A stretch of 64,000 bases of DNA from Megalobrama amblycephala. Lineage: Eukaryota; Chordata; Actinopteri; Cypriniformes; Xenocyprididae. Where the stretch lies: contig NC_063054.1 of assembly GCF_018812025.1 (NCBI RefSeq), forward strand, positions 11,571,008 through 11,635,007. Direction: 5' to 3'. Shown here in pieces: positions 10,653 through 21,236 of the stretch. The notes beneath the pieces are model-generated. The model was given only the letters and a program-made list of their open reading frames with translations. It was not told the DNA's origin and did no database searches. The position numbers and the translations under genes were made by a program. The stretch's first letter is position 1. Each line of letters begins with the position of its first letter.

Positions 10653-13600
10653 GAAGACTTCGCCAAGAGACGATCCAGCAGCTTTTGATCATCTGTTTGC
10701 CAACATGGCTGCTCAGGCTAGTCAGATCGCGGCTAACCAGCACCAATTGAACTGGTTGACGACGGTAACGGAGGAATTGGTAAAGGCAATTCAGAGCATC
10801 CACAGCGCCGCCGCCGCGACGCCACCTCCCGCAGCGGTCGCCATTACCCACGCGGCAGAGACGCCGTCTCAAGTTAATCCCCGCCTAGCGTTCCCTGAGA
10901 AGTTTGATGGTGATGCGTCCAAATGTAAAGGCTTTCTACTCCAGTGCTCCCTCTTTGTCGAACAGCAACCTGCACTTTATACCACAGAGACTGGTAAGAT
11001 CGCCTTTGTTTGCTCACTTTTAACGGGAAGGGCTTTAGATTGGATTACGGCTGTGTGGCGCGCTGACGGGACTGCGTTCACCACATTCCATGATTTCCTC
11101 GAACGTTTCCGCCAAGTCTTTGATCACCCCAGAGAGGGGAAGGGAGCAGGCGATCGCTTGTTGGAACTATCACAAGGGAGGTCTACGGCAGCCGAATACG
11201 CTATGAACTTTCGGACTCTGGCGGCACAGACTAACTGGATAGATGATACACTCAAGGTCTTGTTTCGGAAGGGTCTATCGCATGAACTGCAGTCTGAACT
11301 CGCTTGCCGTGATGAGGGCAGGGACCTCAATAGTTTGATCGATCTGGCTATTAGTATTGACAATCTGCAGCGCGCACGCCGCGTCAGCTCACGACGCCCT
11401 ACCCCAGCTGTATTCCCATGCCACGACGAAACACCTGAACCCATGCAAGTCAATACATACCATCTGTCTGCCGAGGAGAGAAATCGCCGCCTCACCAATC
11501 GTCTGTGTCTGTACTGTGGATTGCCTGGACACCAACGGATCTCATGCCCCTCACGTCCATCATCGGCCGCCGCTAAATCGGTGAGTGCCACATTAAGCTC
11601 TGTCAGTTCCATATTCTGTGTCACTGTTCCAATCATTTTATGGATTAATGGTGTTCGTGTGGTTACCGCTGCCTTGTTGGACTCAGGGGCAGCTGGAAAC
11701 TTTATTTCAGAGGAGTTTGCCAGGTCTAATAACGTGTCGCTAATACCATGTTCCACTTCCCTCTCTGTAGCCACGATAGATGGGCGCCCCTTGGGGTCTG
11801 GTCTGATCACCCACTTAACTCAGAAACTCCCGATGTCAACCGGCCTTCTCCACAACGAACATATTCAGTTCTACGTGCTCCCTGTTTCTAATACTCCAGT
11901 CATCCTCGGATTACCCTGGCTCCGGCTCCATGACCCACAGATCTCGTGGAGAGAGGGACAGATAACCAGATGGAGCACTCAATGTCAAGAAACATGTCTA
12001 TCCACAATCACCCCCCCCCTGCCAGTTCATGCTGTCCGGGTTAACCCGGAGGTTCCGGTCGTTCCTAACCTGCCTAGAGAATACCACGACCTCGCCTTGG
12101 CTTTCAGTAAAGAACGAGCCAACACACTGCCACCACACCGTAGACATGACTGTGCCATTGAACTTCTCCCAGGTCATTCGCCTCCCAGGGGTCGCATCTT
12201 CCCACTGTCACAACCAGAGTCCGAGGCCATGGCCAAGTATATCAAGGAGGAACTAGAGAAGGGATTCATTCGGCCGTCTACTTCACCTGCATCCGCGGGC
12301 TTCTTCTTCGTGCGGAAAAAGGATGGGGGTCTACGGCCGTGCATCGACTATAGGGGTCTCAACGAAATCACCGTGAAATTCCGGTACCCACTCCCTCTGG
12401 TGCCATCCGCACTTGAACAGCTAAGAACGGCACAATACTTCACCAAACTGGATTTACGCTGCGCCTACAATCTAATTCGTATCCGGGAGGGAGACGAGTG
12501 GAAGACGGCGTTCTCAACCACCAATGGGCACTATGAATACCGGGTTATGCCGTTCGGCCTGGTCAATAGTCCTTCAATCTTCCAGGCCTTCGTTAACGAC
12601 ATATTCAGAGATATGCTGGACAGGTCAGTAATTGTGTACATTGATGATATACTGATCTACTCCAACACCCTGGACGATCACATCCATCACGTCAGAGCGG
12701 TGCTGCAACGCTTAATTGATCACCAACTTTACGCCAAAGCGGAGAAGTGTGAGTTCCACACCACGTCCACTGCCTTCCTTGGATACATCATCAGCTCCGA
12801 GGGGGTCACCATGGATGAAAGTAAGGTCAACGCTGTCCTCAACTGGCCCGAACCGAATACCTTAAAGGAATTACAACGCTTCCTAGGATTCGCCAACTTT
12901 TATCGTCGATTCATCCGAAACTTCAGTTCAGTGGTCAGTCCACTTACCTCCATGGTCAAGAAAGGCATTCATCGTCTCCTGTGGTCAGACGCAGCCCATC
13001 AAGCCTTCAAGGAGATCAAACAGCGCTTTGTCACCGCACCCATACTCCGTCACCCTGATCCGTCGATCCCCTTCATCCTAGAAGTGGATGCTTCGAATAT
13101 TGGAGTGGGGGCCATTCTCTCCCAGCGACAGGGGCCCATGTCTAAACTCCACCCCTGTGCCTTCTACTCTCGGAAACTCAGCTCGGCCGAACGCAACTAC
13201 GATGTGGGAGATCGTGAACTCCTCGCCATGAAGACGGCCATCGAGGAGTGGAGACATTGGCTAGAGGGCGCTAACTACCCTTTCACAGTCTTTACCGATC
13301 ATAAAAATCTGGAGTATCTGCGCAGCGCCAAACGGCTCAATCCCCGCCAGGCCCGATGGTCCCTATTCTTTACCCGATTCAACTTCACAGTCACCTACCG
13401 TCCGGGATCCAAGAACACGAAGGCCGATGCGTTGTCTCGTCTGTTTGAGGAGGAGGAGACTTCCAACGGACTCGAAACCATCCTCCCATTCCAAGTCGTG
13501 GTAGCGCCCATTCAGTGGGACATTATGACTCTGATACAACAGCAGAATGCTCAACAGGAGATTCCGGCCGCCTGCCCGCCTGATAAGGTATATGTGTCTC

Positions 13601-15027
13601 CCAATCTCCGTGACCAAGTTCTGAGTCTCATTCACTGTCTGCCCTCCTCAGGTCACCCTGGTATCACGGCCACTATTCATCTGCTTCAGAACCGTTTCTG
13701 GTGGGAGACCTTAGTCAGGGATGCCACGATCTACGTCCAGAACTGTCAGACGTGTAACATACACAAAAGCCCAAGACAATTCCCTGCCGGGTTACTGCAA
13801 CCTCTTCCCATACCACAGCGTCCCTGGTCCCACATAGCGATCGATTTCATCACGGACCTTCCCATATCACAGGGTAACACTGTCATACTCACCGTCATAG
13901 ATCGATTCTCCAAGGCCTGTCGTCTGATTCCTCAGCCCAAACTTCCCACAGCCATGCAGACCGCTGAACTACTGTGCCACTGGGTCTTTCGCCTCTACGG
14001 GTTACCCGAGGACATTGTCTCGGATCGTGGTCCACAGTTCACTTCCCGATTGTGGAAAGCCTTCTTTCAAGCTCTGGACATCAACGTAAGCCTCACCTCG
14101 GGCTACCATCCTCAGGCCAATGGACAAACTGAGAGGTTGAACCAAGAACTTACTCGCTTCCTAAGAACATACTGCAGCCAGAACCAAGAGGATTGGTCCC
14201 GCTACCTTCTATGGGCTGAATACGCTCAAAATTCCCTGGTAAAACCAGCCACTGGCATCACACCCTTCAAGTGCATCCTGGGGTACCAACCACCAATGTT
14301 CCCATGGTCGGGAGAACCCTCCGACGTACCAGCTGTCACAGACTGGCTCACCAAGAGTGAGGAGACCTGGAACCAGGCCCACGTCCACCTGCAACAAGCG
14401 GTCCGCCGCCAGAGAGTGCACGCGGATCGTCGACGCCGCCCCGGACCCGAGTATCACCCTGGTCAATGGGTCTGGCTATCCACCCGGGACCTCCGCCTCC
14501 GTCTTCCCTGCAGAAAGTTGAGTCCAAGGTATGTGGGTCCATTCAAAATTACACGTCAAATTACACCTGTCTCATTTCGTCTTGCCCTACCTAACACTTA
14601 TCGCATCTCTCCCACCTTTCATGTTTCCCTGCTCAAGCCCGCTGCTGACCCCGGCGAGGAGGGGGAGGGGAGGTCCCGTGAGCAGAGTCCCCCGGCCATC
14701 CAGGTAGAGGGCGAGGAAACGTACCAAGTACGTGAACTACTCAACTCCAGACGACGGGGTCGCCTCATCCAATATCTGGTCGATTGGGAGGGGTACGGTC
14801 CAGAGGAACAGTCGTGGGTCAACGCCGAGGACATACTTGATCCCAACCTCATCGACGAATTCCACCGCAACCACCCAGAAAGACCGGCCCCTCGACCACG
14901 GGGTAGACCTCGACGTCGTGTGCCACCTCGCGCCAGGAGTCGCTCGCAGGGAGGGGGCTCTGTCACGGAGACGAACCCCATGATCCCCTCCGCTGGCCAG
15001 CAGAGGGCTTCATCTCCAGAATACTGA
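10621..15027 (+). CDS. Gag-Pol polyprotein of chromovirus B
   Basis: Single 1468-residue frame with no stops. The start is the ATG at 10621 inside the 5' LTR. Gag comes first, with a CX2CX4HX4C zinc knuckle at residues 296-309 ([14 protein letters not shown]). It is followed by aspartic protease with DSGA at about 354, RT with YIDD at 673-676, and RNase H with VDAS at about 822. Integrase follows with an N-terminal zinc region at about 1005-1045 and catalytic D1075, D1135, E1171 (D,D35E spacing). A chromodomain lies at about 1368-1420 ([11 protein letters not shown]...YLVDWEGYG). Chromodomains target integration to marked chromatin. Gag and Pol lie in one frame without a frameshift or stop between them, as in Tf1-like elements. 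The final codons and stop lie within the 3' LTR. Confidence 0.93.
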   Translation: MDPMSRDDSQQKTSPRDDPAAFDHLFANMAAQASQIAANQHQLNWLTTVTEELVKAIQSIHSAAAATPPPAAVAITHAAETPSQVNPRLAFPEKFDGDASKCKGFLLQCSLFVEQQPALYTTETGKIAFVCSLLTGRALDWITAVWRADGTAFTTFHDFLERFRQVFDHPREGKGAGDRLLELSQGRSTAAEYAMNFRTLAAQTNWIDDTLKVLFRKGLSHELQSELACRDEGRDLNSLIDLAISIDNLQRARRVSSRRPTPAVFPCHDETPEPMQVNTYHLSAEERNRRLTNRLCLYCGLPGHQRISCPSRPSSAAAKSVSATLSSVSSIFCVTVPIILWINGVRVVTAALLDSGAAGNFISEEFARSNNVSLIPCSTSLSVATIDGRPLGSGLITHLTQKLPMSTGLLHNEHIQFYVLPVSNTPVILGLPWLRLHDPQISWREGQITRWSTQCQETCLSTITPPLPVHAVRVNPEVPVVPNLPREYHDLALAFSKERANTLPPHRRHDCAIELLPGHSPPRGRIFPLSQPESEAMAKYIKEELEKGFIRPSTSPASAGFFFVRKKDGGLRPCIDYRGLNEITVKFRYPLPLVPSALEQLRTAQYFTKLDLRCAYNLIRIREGDEWKTAFSTTNGHYEYRVMPFGLVNSPSIFQAFVNDIFRDMLDRSVIVYIDDILIYSNTLDDHIHHVRAVLQRLIDHQLYAKAEKCEFHTTSTAFLGYIISSEGVTMDESKVNAVLNWPEPNTLKELQRFLGFANFYRRFIRNFSSVVSPLTSMVKKGIHRLLWSDAAHQAFKEIKQRFVTAPILRHPDPSIPFILEVDASNIGVGAILSQRQGPMSKLHPCAFYSRKLSSAERNYDVGDRELLAMKTAIEEWRHWLEGANYPFTVFTDHKNLEYLRSAKRLNPRQARWSLFFTRFNFTVTYRPGSKNTKADALSRLFEEEETSNGLETILPFQVVVAPIQWDIMTLIQQQNAQQEIPAACPPDKVYVSPNLRDQVLSLIHCLPSSGHPGITATIHLLQNRFWWETLVRDATIYVQNCQTCNIHKSPRQFPAGLLQPLPIPQRPWSHIAIDFITDLPISQGNTVILTVIDRFSKACRLIPQPKLPTAMQTAELLCHWVFRLYGLPEDIVSDRGPQFTSRLWKAFFQALDINVSLTSGYHPQANGQTERLNQELTRFLRTYCSQNQEDWSRYLLWAEYAQNSLVKPATGITPFKCILGYQPPMFPWSGEPSDVPAVTDWLTKSEETWNQAHVHLQQAVRRQRVHADRRRRPGPEYHPGQWVWLSTRDLRLRLPCRKLSPRYVGPFKITRQITPVSFRLALPNTYRISPTFHVSLLKPAADPGEEGEGRSREQSPPAIQVEGEETYQVRELLNSRRRGRLIQYLVDWEGYGPEEQSWVNAEDILDPNLIDEFHRNHPERPAPRPRGRPRRRVPPRARSRSQGGGSVTETNPMIPSAGQQRASSPEY
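10654..10663 (+). promoter_or_regulatory. Self-priming site of B
   Basis: AAGACTTCGC, one nt after the LTR, is the exact reverse complement of 10355-10364 in the LTR, at the predicted RNA 5' end. In the Tf1/sushi group the transcript's own 5' end is cleaved and used as primer instead of a tRNA. The site lies inside the gag coding sequence. Confidence 0.75.
14949..14957 (+). promoter_or_regulatory. Polypurine tract of B
   Basis: GGGAGGGGG three nt before the 3' LTR, the expected plus-strand primer. It lies within the coding sequence. Confidence 0.7.
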
Positions 15028-15460
15028 CATTCATGCATCCACTCACTCACTTACACTGACATGCACTACATTTCCCATCAGCCCCATACCTTGGACTCTG
15101 ATCATCCGCCAGCTGCAGCTGGTTAGGACTACCATTTAAGCTGCCAGTTCACACAGACTGACGCGAAGTCTTGATCATTGCTCCGGCTGTCATTACTAAG
15201 CGTTATTTCCCAGTTTGCCTTCCTGTTGCCATTCTTGTCTGTTTACCGTTTACTGTTTCTCCGCTGCCTGCCTATTGACCCCCGCCTGTTTACCTGGACT
15301 GTGATACTTGCCTGTTGCCCTGACTTCCTGCCTGTCCCTGACCACGGTATTGTCTGTTTTCCGTTGCTCTTGTTTGCTGTTTCTGACCATCGCCTGTACG
15401 ACCCTGTATACTGCATTAAAGCTTGCAAATGGATCCTATGTCGAGTGATGACTCACAACG
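14961..15460 (+). repeat. 3' LTR of chromovirus B
   Basis: Same length as the 5' LTR with no indels. Ends ...ACAACG, so the last base differs from the 5' copy. Followed by the target duplication GGTAG. Confidence 0.9.
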
Positions 15461-15465
15461 GGTAG

Positions 15466-16460
15466 ACTGTGAAAAAACCCTCTGTGATCATGTCTCAAAG
15501 CTCATCATGGTGTAAATCAAACATACAGAAAAAACAGCAATACTGTGAAATATTATTCCAATTTAAAATAATGGTATTCTATTATATACTTTAAAATATA
15601 ATGAATTTCTGTGATGCAAAGTGTCTGAACAATTATGTTACCTCTATGGCATTTCATATGGGCTTTTAGCTTAAAAGCATGCACAATTGGAGAAATATTG
15701 ATGGATTTTCATATGTTTGTCAATTTTCTATACAGAGGAGTAATATTTATTCAGGATTTATTGTCATCACTATGAGCGCTGGATACTGTGTTTTCAATTC
15801 ATACTTGCAGCCGGAGGGTGCTATGTGCACCTTTAGTCCACAAATGCCTGCTAAAGAAGAATAGGCAATCCAGGAACTGAACTAACAGAGGCCAGAGATC
15901 GCTAACTATGGCTATTCAAAACACTTTTCAAGACAATAAATACAAGATTGAGACGATGTATACATGTATTGACTCTGAATTTGCCTCTGAATAGCGCTCG
16001 TTCTGTGGGTGTGGCCGCATTAGCGGATAATGAGCTGAATCACGGACTTCTGACATGGCTCTCTTTTCATACAGATTACATAAACAGAGAATATTTGTTT
16101 TCGATTTGACTTACACGATTTAAAACCTGACATTTCAACGTTTTATTAGACATAAGTCTAATTTTTTTTGTGATTAGTATTCACAAAGTTACAGTTCATT
16201 TTCTGAGAACTATCAGATTGGACTTAGTTCAGAGGGAGACGAGAGATCACTCATCATGTTAGTTTTCTTTATTTTGCAAAAAGCACAACATTTTGTTTTT
16301 ACTCTGAGTGTACACAAATAAAAGAAGATATTCCACACATTAAAATGGTGTATAACTCTTAATTGTATGTGCAACTTTGACGGAGTATTTTGAGTCTCTT
16401 TCACACTGGTAAGAAAAAAACCGTGGTGGTATCGCCGGTGATACCTCAGACCTCAGAGTG
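15466..16460. other. Right body of the piggyBac-like element, non-coding
   Basis: AT-rich sequence between chromovirus B and the right TTAA end. Only short chance frames are seen. A roughly 250-bp part (about 15466-15720) matches the reverse complement of 49850-50070 in the second copy. Confidence 0.6.
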
Positions 16461-16629
16461 TTAATGAACAAATAGGCGAATCTAAGTTAAACCTTAAAAC
16501 TGTGGCTGTTTCCCGTGAGTCACGTATTGAAGCTCAAAATAATGAGAAATGTCGCGCCAGTGCTAATGTTGCAGAGCACCAATCAGGTAAGCGTCAATTT
16601 TATTGGGACAATAAAGTTTTAATGCGTAA

Positions 16630-18048
16630 ATGGTGGAACCTGTTTTATCCGTGTTTAATGCACAGTTTAGTGAGGATGGATTGGGAGTACACAGTGAGAT
16701 GCTAAATGGCAGGTTTTTAATTTATTTACATGAGCAGTTGTCTTACTTAGATGCTGATCAAAAGCAGGATATTATGGAACTGATTAAAAATTATCCTTTT
16801 TGTTTCATGATGTTCCTTCGTGTACTTCAGTTCTCCAGCATGATATCGATGTGGGCTCTGCCATTCCCATCAAACAACACATGTATTGATGTTCTGTGGA
16901 CAAAAGACAGGAAATGAATGCAGAAGTAGAGTATTTGTTGCAGAATAATTTTGCAAAGTCGAGTAAAAGCCCATGGAGTTCTCCTTGTGTTTTAGTTCCA
17001 AAACAAGACGGATCGGTCAGATTTTGCATCGACTTTTTCAAAGGTGAATGTGGTGACCGTGCCAGACAATATCGACAATATTGGAACTGCCCAGTATATC
17101 ACAAAGCTAGATCTCTTAAAATGATACTGGCAAGTCCTGTTAACCCTGCGTGCTTCTGATATTGCTGCTTTTGTCATGCCAGATCACTTTGCTCAATATA
17201 TGATAATGGCTTTTGGGCTGCGAAACGCACCCACGACTTAGCAGCGTTTAACGGAGTTGTTTTAAAGAGATGTTGACAAGTGTAACATGTACTTGATTTA
17301 TTCTACCACTTGGACTGAGCATATGAAAACATTACAGACCGTTTTTAGTCGTCTTTCTAGTGCTTCTCTCACACTTAATTTGAAAAAGTGTGAATTTGCA
17401 AAAGCAACTGTCACTTATTTAGTGACAAGTTGGCCGAGGAAAGGTATGACCAACAGATGCTAAGGTAACTGCTATTTTGTCTTATCCCATTCCTACAACA
17501 CGGTTTTATATATTATAGGTGCATTTTGTAAAAATTTCTCTACGATTGTGGCACCTTTGAAAGCTTTATGCAGTCCTAAAAAAACTTTCTGTTGGTCTGA
17601 CGAGTGTCAACATGCTTTTTTGTGTGCGAAGTCTCTTCTTTGTAGTGCTCCAGTCCTGTCAACCCCTGACCTGTTCCGACCGTTCATGCTAAAGGTGGAT
17701 GCGAGTGCAACGGGGGCGGGAGCTGTCCTTCTGCAAGATAGTGCTGACGGGTTTTCTCATCCTGTGTCTTACTTCTCTACTAAGTTCAGTCGGCCTCAGC
17801 TGAAATATTCGACTATAGAGAAGGAGACATTAGCGATGTTACTTGCATTACAACATTTTGATGTTTATCTGGGGGCTGCATCCGTGCCTGTGGTGGTTTT
17901 TACCGACCACAATCCATTGGTGTTCTTATCGCGTATGTATAATCATAACCAGCGCTTAATGCGTTGGGCCTTGATGGCCAAAAAATACAACCTGGAGATT
18001 AAGCACAAGAAGAGTAGTGACAATGTTGTTACAGATGCTCTTTCGTGA
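16630..18048 (+). pseudogene. Gypsy A reverse transcriptase/RNase H remnant
   Basis: RT N-terminal blocks are readable from about 16810 (LLQNNFAKSSKSPWSSPCVLVPKQ) and continue with stops and frame changes to about 17500. The core catalytic box is degraded. RNase H is open from 17548 to 18048 (LKVDASATGAGAVLLQ, TDHNPLVFL, DALS). The frame ends at 18048 and the 3' LTR follows within 100 bp, so integrase has been lost. It is separated from its own gag by the 6.8-kb TTAA composite. Confidence 0.75.
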
Positions 18049-18112
18049 GGATAATGTATTATGTGTTATGTAATTGTTTGTTTGGCTTCTCATGTACACT
18101 CAACTCAAAAAC

Positions 18113-18135
18113 GTTTTTTTTTTTTTTTTTTTTTT
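18113..18135 (+). repeat. Poly-T run
   Basis: About 22 T residues just before the purine tract of gypsy A. Confidence 0.9.
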
Positions 18136-18146
18136 AGGTGGGGGAG
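18136..18146 (+). promoter_or_regulatory. Polypurine tract of gypsy A
   Basis: AGGTGGGGGAG immediately before the 3' LTR. Confidence 0.65.
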
Positions 18147-18598
18147 TGTTACGTTCGGTGCTCGGTCTGTGTCTTGTTTTTTTTTTCTGTTTTGCCCCTC
18201 CCTTGTTTTTCTTGGTGTCACGCTATCCTTTTGGAGCGTGTACACGCTCTCTCTCTTAGGTGGACGCACCTGATCGTGATTTGAGTGGCTGATTGATTGA
18301 GCTGTCTGATAAAGACGCCAACAAGGAGGAGAAAGAAACAGAGATGACAGATTTTGTGGGCTAGCCAGCAAACAAGTGTCTTTATATCTTTATTTTGCTT
18401 TAGTTGTTTTTTTCCCTTTGTTAATTGTTGTCCGTTCTGTTAAATTCTTTACTTGATTGTTATGTTCGTTGTTATTGTGATGTTTGTTATGAGTGAGTGA
18501 ATAAATAGATTTGATTGATTCCGCCGTTTACTCATTCTTGTTTATGTTAGGTAATCTCTCTTCTCTTCAAGCTGATATTTTTATGAGAGGTTGTAACA
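18147..18598 (+). repeat. 3' LTR of gypsy A
   Basis: 452 bp, TGTTACG...TAACA, aligned with 4914-5348. Followed by TTTT, matching the TTTT before the 5' LTR. Confidence 0.85.
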
Positions 18599-18700
18599 TT
18601 TTCATCTATTGTAAGTTTTAATTGAAAATGTTTTTTATATTTTAACATATAGCATGTTTAAATGTTTTGACACCTGCTTTAGCAATGTAATATATAAATC
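18599..18700 (+). repeat. Right piece of the split hAT-type repeat
   Basis: Matches 42237-42310 ('tctatt.taagttt', 'atgtttaaatgttttg'). In that paralogue the sequence runs on without gypsy A, so the join marks the insertion site. Confidence 0.6.
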
Positions 18701-18959
18701 TAAAGTATTACTTTATTTAAATATAAAGTAATGAATTGAATAAACCTTTGTTTAAATGTAGTGCATTTAAACGTGACATGTATGAAAGAGTGTAGCCTAT
18801 GTACAAAGAGAATTGCAATGCTGACAGTTGTGCACTGCAAATGCGGCATATGTGAAAGCACGATAGAGTGTGCTGCTCCTGCATTGCATACTTACTGCAA
18901 CATGCACCAGACACTGCAACATGCAGCACTACAACACGCATACATACTGCAACACGCAC

Positions 18960-19105
18960 CTGATCCATTTTCTCCATAGGCCAGATGAGGCGGCACAGTG
19001 ACTCGTCTCCACTCACCCACACATACCCCCTGCAGGGCTTTGTCCATACCAGCAATCACATAACCCATGCCAATAAATGTGTTGTAAGTGCTGTTTCGAG
19101 AATAA
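18960..19105 (-). CDS. fkbp10: FKBP10-type peptidyl-prolyl isomerase, domain 3 second exon
   Basis: FKBP10 (FKBP65) is an ER-lumen prolyl isomerase and collagen chaperone with four FKBP domains. This 146-bp exon encodes the second half of the third domain ([20 protein letters not shown] ... [12 protein letters not shown]). The acceptor AG is at plus 19106-19107 and the donor GT at plus 18958-18959. The split codon AG/T joins the exon at 19217-19406 to give the SS of FDSS. A T-run on the coding strand precedes the acceptor. The match to FKBP10 is better than to the paralogue FKBP9, but FKBP9 is not fully excluded. Exons for domain 4 and the EF-hands must lie left of this window or were not recognised. 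Confidence 0.85.
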
Positions 19106-19216
19106 CTAGGGATGTAAAAAAAAAAAAAAAAAAAATCTAAATACTCAGCACTTCACCATAAACGTGCAATATTCCTTATTATGTGAAAATATTTATTTTC
19201 TACATGAAAGACTCAC
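19106..19216 (-). other. fkbp10: Short fkbp10 intron
   Basis: 111-bp intron with GTGAG donor and TAG acceptor on the minus strand. The plus-strand A-run at about 19118-19136 provides the polypyrimidine tract. Confidence 0.8.
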
Positions 19217-19406
19217 CTGGAATCGAAGACAGTACCATCTTGAAATGTTCCATTATAATGGTAGCGTATGAAATCTCCCACCACTGCCTTTCTCCTACAT
19301 GGCTGTGGAATCTTTTGAACTTCCACGTTTACATCATCCTTCACATTAAACACGTCCACCAGTAATACATCAAAAATGACAGTTGCATATGGAGGGATCT
19401 TTGTAC
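19217..19406 (-). CDS. fkbp10: FKBP10-type isomerase, domain 3 first exon
   Basis: 190-bp exon encoding the linker and first half of FKBP domain 3 (GTKIPPYATVIFDVLLVDVF ... FIRYHYNGTFQDGTVFDS). The DGT and FDS residues of the ligand pocket are intact. The acceptor AG is at plus 19407-19408 and the donor GT at plus 19215-19216. It joins in frame to the exon at 25748-25893 (split Gly codon G/GT). The exon length equals that of 47265-47454, as expected where each FKBP domain is encoded by a long/short exon pair. Confidence 0.87.
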
Positions 19407-19599
19407 CTAAAGATAAAGTTCCATCAGACTATGCTTCAAACAAATATTTAAACAAAACCAGGATCTCGTAAAACACAGTGGATATAAAAAGTCCATAAGT
19501 TTGTTAAAAAAGCTGTGTTTTTTTGTGTGTGTTTTTGTTGTTGTTTGTTTTGTTTTTGGTATGTAAAAAAAGAAACAAAGATAAATCATATCAGAACTT

Positions 19600-20345
19600 T
19601 TGCAGCTTTAATGTGAAAATTACAACCTATGCACTGACACCGAAAACCAGGGACCAGAAGAACCAGGGTGGATATGAAGTTGGGAGGAGCCAGGGATTAG
19701 ACAGGAGGAGCAGGAGGATGACCAAGAGCCATGACAGGTGGAAGGTACTCGTTGGAGCCGATAGAGGAAGGAGCCATGGTGGAGCCTTGGTGGGAAGACC
19801 AAGCAGATCCAGCGAGATGACTGAAAGAGGTGTAGCCGGTAGAGCTGGAGACCCAGGTAGAGCTGAAGAGCCAAAGGGACCAGACAACACCAAAGGTCCT
19901 GAAGGCCAATGCGGAGCCACAGCTATGAGGGAAGGGGTGGAGGGACAAGTTGCAGCCAAAGGCCCAGAAGTCTGTGGCATAGGCAGAGCAACGACTGACC
20001 AAGGCAGAACCAGAGGGACGAGGAAGCCCGGTGAAGCCGTGAGGACAGCGGTCCCAGGTGGAGCCGAGGGACTTATAAAGCGATGAATTGGAGCTGGACT
20101 TAACCAGCCTAGATGCAGAAGAATTGGAGCTGGACAGAACCAGTAGGAGGGTGGGAGACTTCGGGTAAAAACTTCTTGACACATTTTATAGAGATCTGGC
20201 ACAGCTCACCCTCAGCAGAGCGGCACTCCATCCCCACTACATCTCCGTAGTTTACTAATATACCCTCTTCACAGAACAATGTTGCCAGTTCATGCACCAG
20301 GTCAGACTCATTGTTAATGAGTCAATGTTTGGCTCATTCATCAGC
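19600..20345 (-). pseudogene. Low-complexity Pro/Leu/Ser reading frame, probable retroelement relic
   Basis: A minus-strand frame (20202-19627, 191 aa) is rich in Pro, Ser, Leu and Ala. A second piece (20297-20109) reads ELATLFCEEGILVNYGDVVG ... ECRSAEGELCQISIKCVKKFLPEVSHP, a compact non-repetitive block upstream of it. The order, a compact N-terminal block followed by a Pro-rich tail, resembles the gag-like protein of element D (45996-42727). It may be an old relative, but no LTRs were found. The plus-strand frame at 19523-20086 is a shadow. Confidence 0.35.
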
Positions 20346-20427
20346 TCTGGCACTGGCATCAAGGCTGGCTTAGTGTCTGTGGTGGGCTAAGGCTCTAAGT
20401 CCATGATGGGCATGGTTAAGGTCTGGT

Positions 20428-21236
20428 GTGTCTCTGGGTCTGGGGCTGGTAATGTCCTCTTTAATGGGGCAGACAGTGAATGGTGATCCACAATTCACCA
20501 GGATCCACAATTTGTGCGTTTTCTGTCTGGGAGAGGAACATGCACGGACAGTGCTTGAGGGCACTGAGGAGTTTGAGAGAGGTGTAAATCTCTCGCAAAC
20601 CCCAGTGGCTGACGAGGGTGAGCTGCTGGATGATGATGATGTCCTCATCACATCATCAGATCCAGCAGCGAGTGCTCTTCTGGCGTTAAGCCCAAGAGAG
20701 CAGAAGGTGGCTGTTGAAGAGGAAGCAGGCGAGCAAAGTCTCCCTGCCCTGCGTATGCAGAGCTGCTCGAGGTTATGAAGCGTGCTTCTGGCAGGCTGCA
20801 GCTGTTAAGAAAGGGACTGCAGGGTCTGTCCCCTGAGGCGGTAGAAGAGCAGCGCCGCACCATGGATCTTGCTCTCTGGGCTACTAAACAGACTGCTGCC
20901 TCGGTTGGAAGATTGATGGCAGCAATGATGGCCACGGAGAGACATCTGTGGTTGAACATGGCCAACATTGGGGAGAAAGAAAAGGGCTTTTTCCTCGATG
21001 CACCAGTTTCGCCTTCTGAACTTTTTGGTACCTCTGTCGAGGTGGTGGTTGGAAAGTTCAGGGAGGCAAAGGCACGCTCTGCAGCATTTAAGACCTGCTT
21101 ACCGCTCAGATCCGATTCTGGGCCCAGACAGACAGGAGGTCCTGGCCCATCCCGATTCGAGGATCTGAGACAGGGCCAGAAGTCCAGTGTTGCCTCGCAG
21201 GCACCTCCTACTCCTCAGAGCCAGCAGCGTCGGTGA
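20428..21236 (+). pseudogene. DIRS-type gag, two overlapping frames
   Basis: Frame 1 (to 20778) carries NLCVFCLGEEHARTVLEG, the typical DIRS gag N-terminal cysteine block, and an acidic region. Frame 2 (ATG 20775, stop 21236) carries ALWATKQTAASVGRLMAAMMATERHLWLN and APVSPSELFG, the gag C-terminal part also seen in the copy at 2100-2335. The frames overlap as ATGA at 20775-20778. Most likely this is one gag broken by an indel. No RT, RNase H or recombinase follows. Confidence 0.65.

Larger units (their letters stand above)
10153..15460 (+). mobile_element. Chromovirus B (Ty3/gypsy, Tf1/sushi-like), intact
   Basis: 500-bp LTRs at 10153-10652 and 14961-15460 differ at about seven positions by eye (near 98.6% identity). 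The 5-bp duplication GGTAG lies at 10148-10152 and 15461-15465. A self-complementary primer site, a purine tract and one uninterrupted gag-pol frame with a C-terminal chromodomain are present. All expected parts are in place, so it is a plausibly active or very recently active copy. It sits inside the piggyBac-like element, making it the youngest layer of this nest. Confidence 0.92.
9625..16464. mobile_element. piggyBac-like TTAA-bounded element carrying chromovirus B
   Basis: Starts TTAA-CCCTCTGGAGTCTGAGG at 9625 and ends with the inverse CCTCAGACCTCAGAGTG-TTAA at 16464. TTAA duplications at both edges are diagnostic of piggyBac-type transposition. Without the 5.3-kb chromovirus insert it would be about 1.5 kb and has no transposase. 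The related copy at 49632-50574 shares the same ends and internal stretches such as the 'aagttttgacatgccctgac' block. Confidence 0.8.
4914..18598 (+). mobile_element. Gypsy-type LTR retrotransposon A, old and heavily invaded
   Basis: Bounded by LTRs that begin TGTTA and end TAACA (4914-5348 and 18147-18598) and flanked by the 4-bp duplication TTTT. A tRNA-Pro-type primer site follows the 5' LTR, and a purine tract precedes the 3' LTR. Internal coding remnants are gag (7552-9088), protease (about 9180-9420), RT and RNase H (16630-18048). Integrase is absent. Four or more later insertions lie inside: repeats at 5373-6336 and 6388-7331, a hAT MITE at 8509-8702, and the 6.8-kb TTAA composite at 9625-16464. 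The many stops and indels show this is the oldest LTR element here. Confidence 0.85.

Noticed and set aside
11124..11810. 228-codon minus-strand frame
   Set aside because: Antisense shadow of the intact chromovirus B gag-pol.
19523..20086. 187-codon Gly/Arg-rich plus frame as a collagen-like gene
   Set aside because: Low-complexity antisense of the Pro/Leu/Ser block. The compact block at 20109-20297 supports the minus strand.
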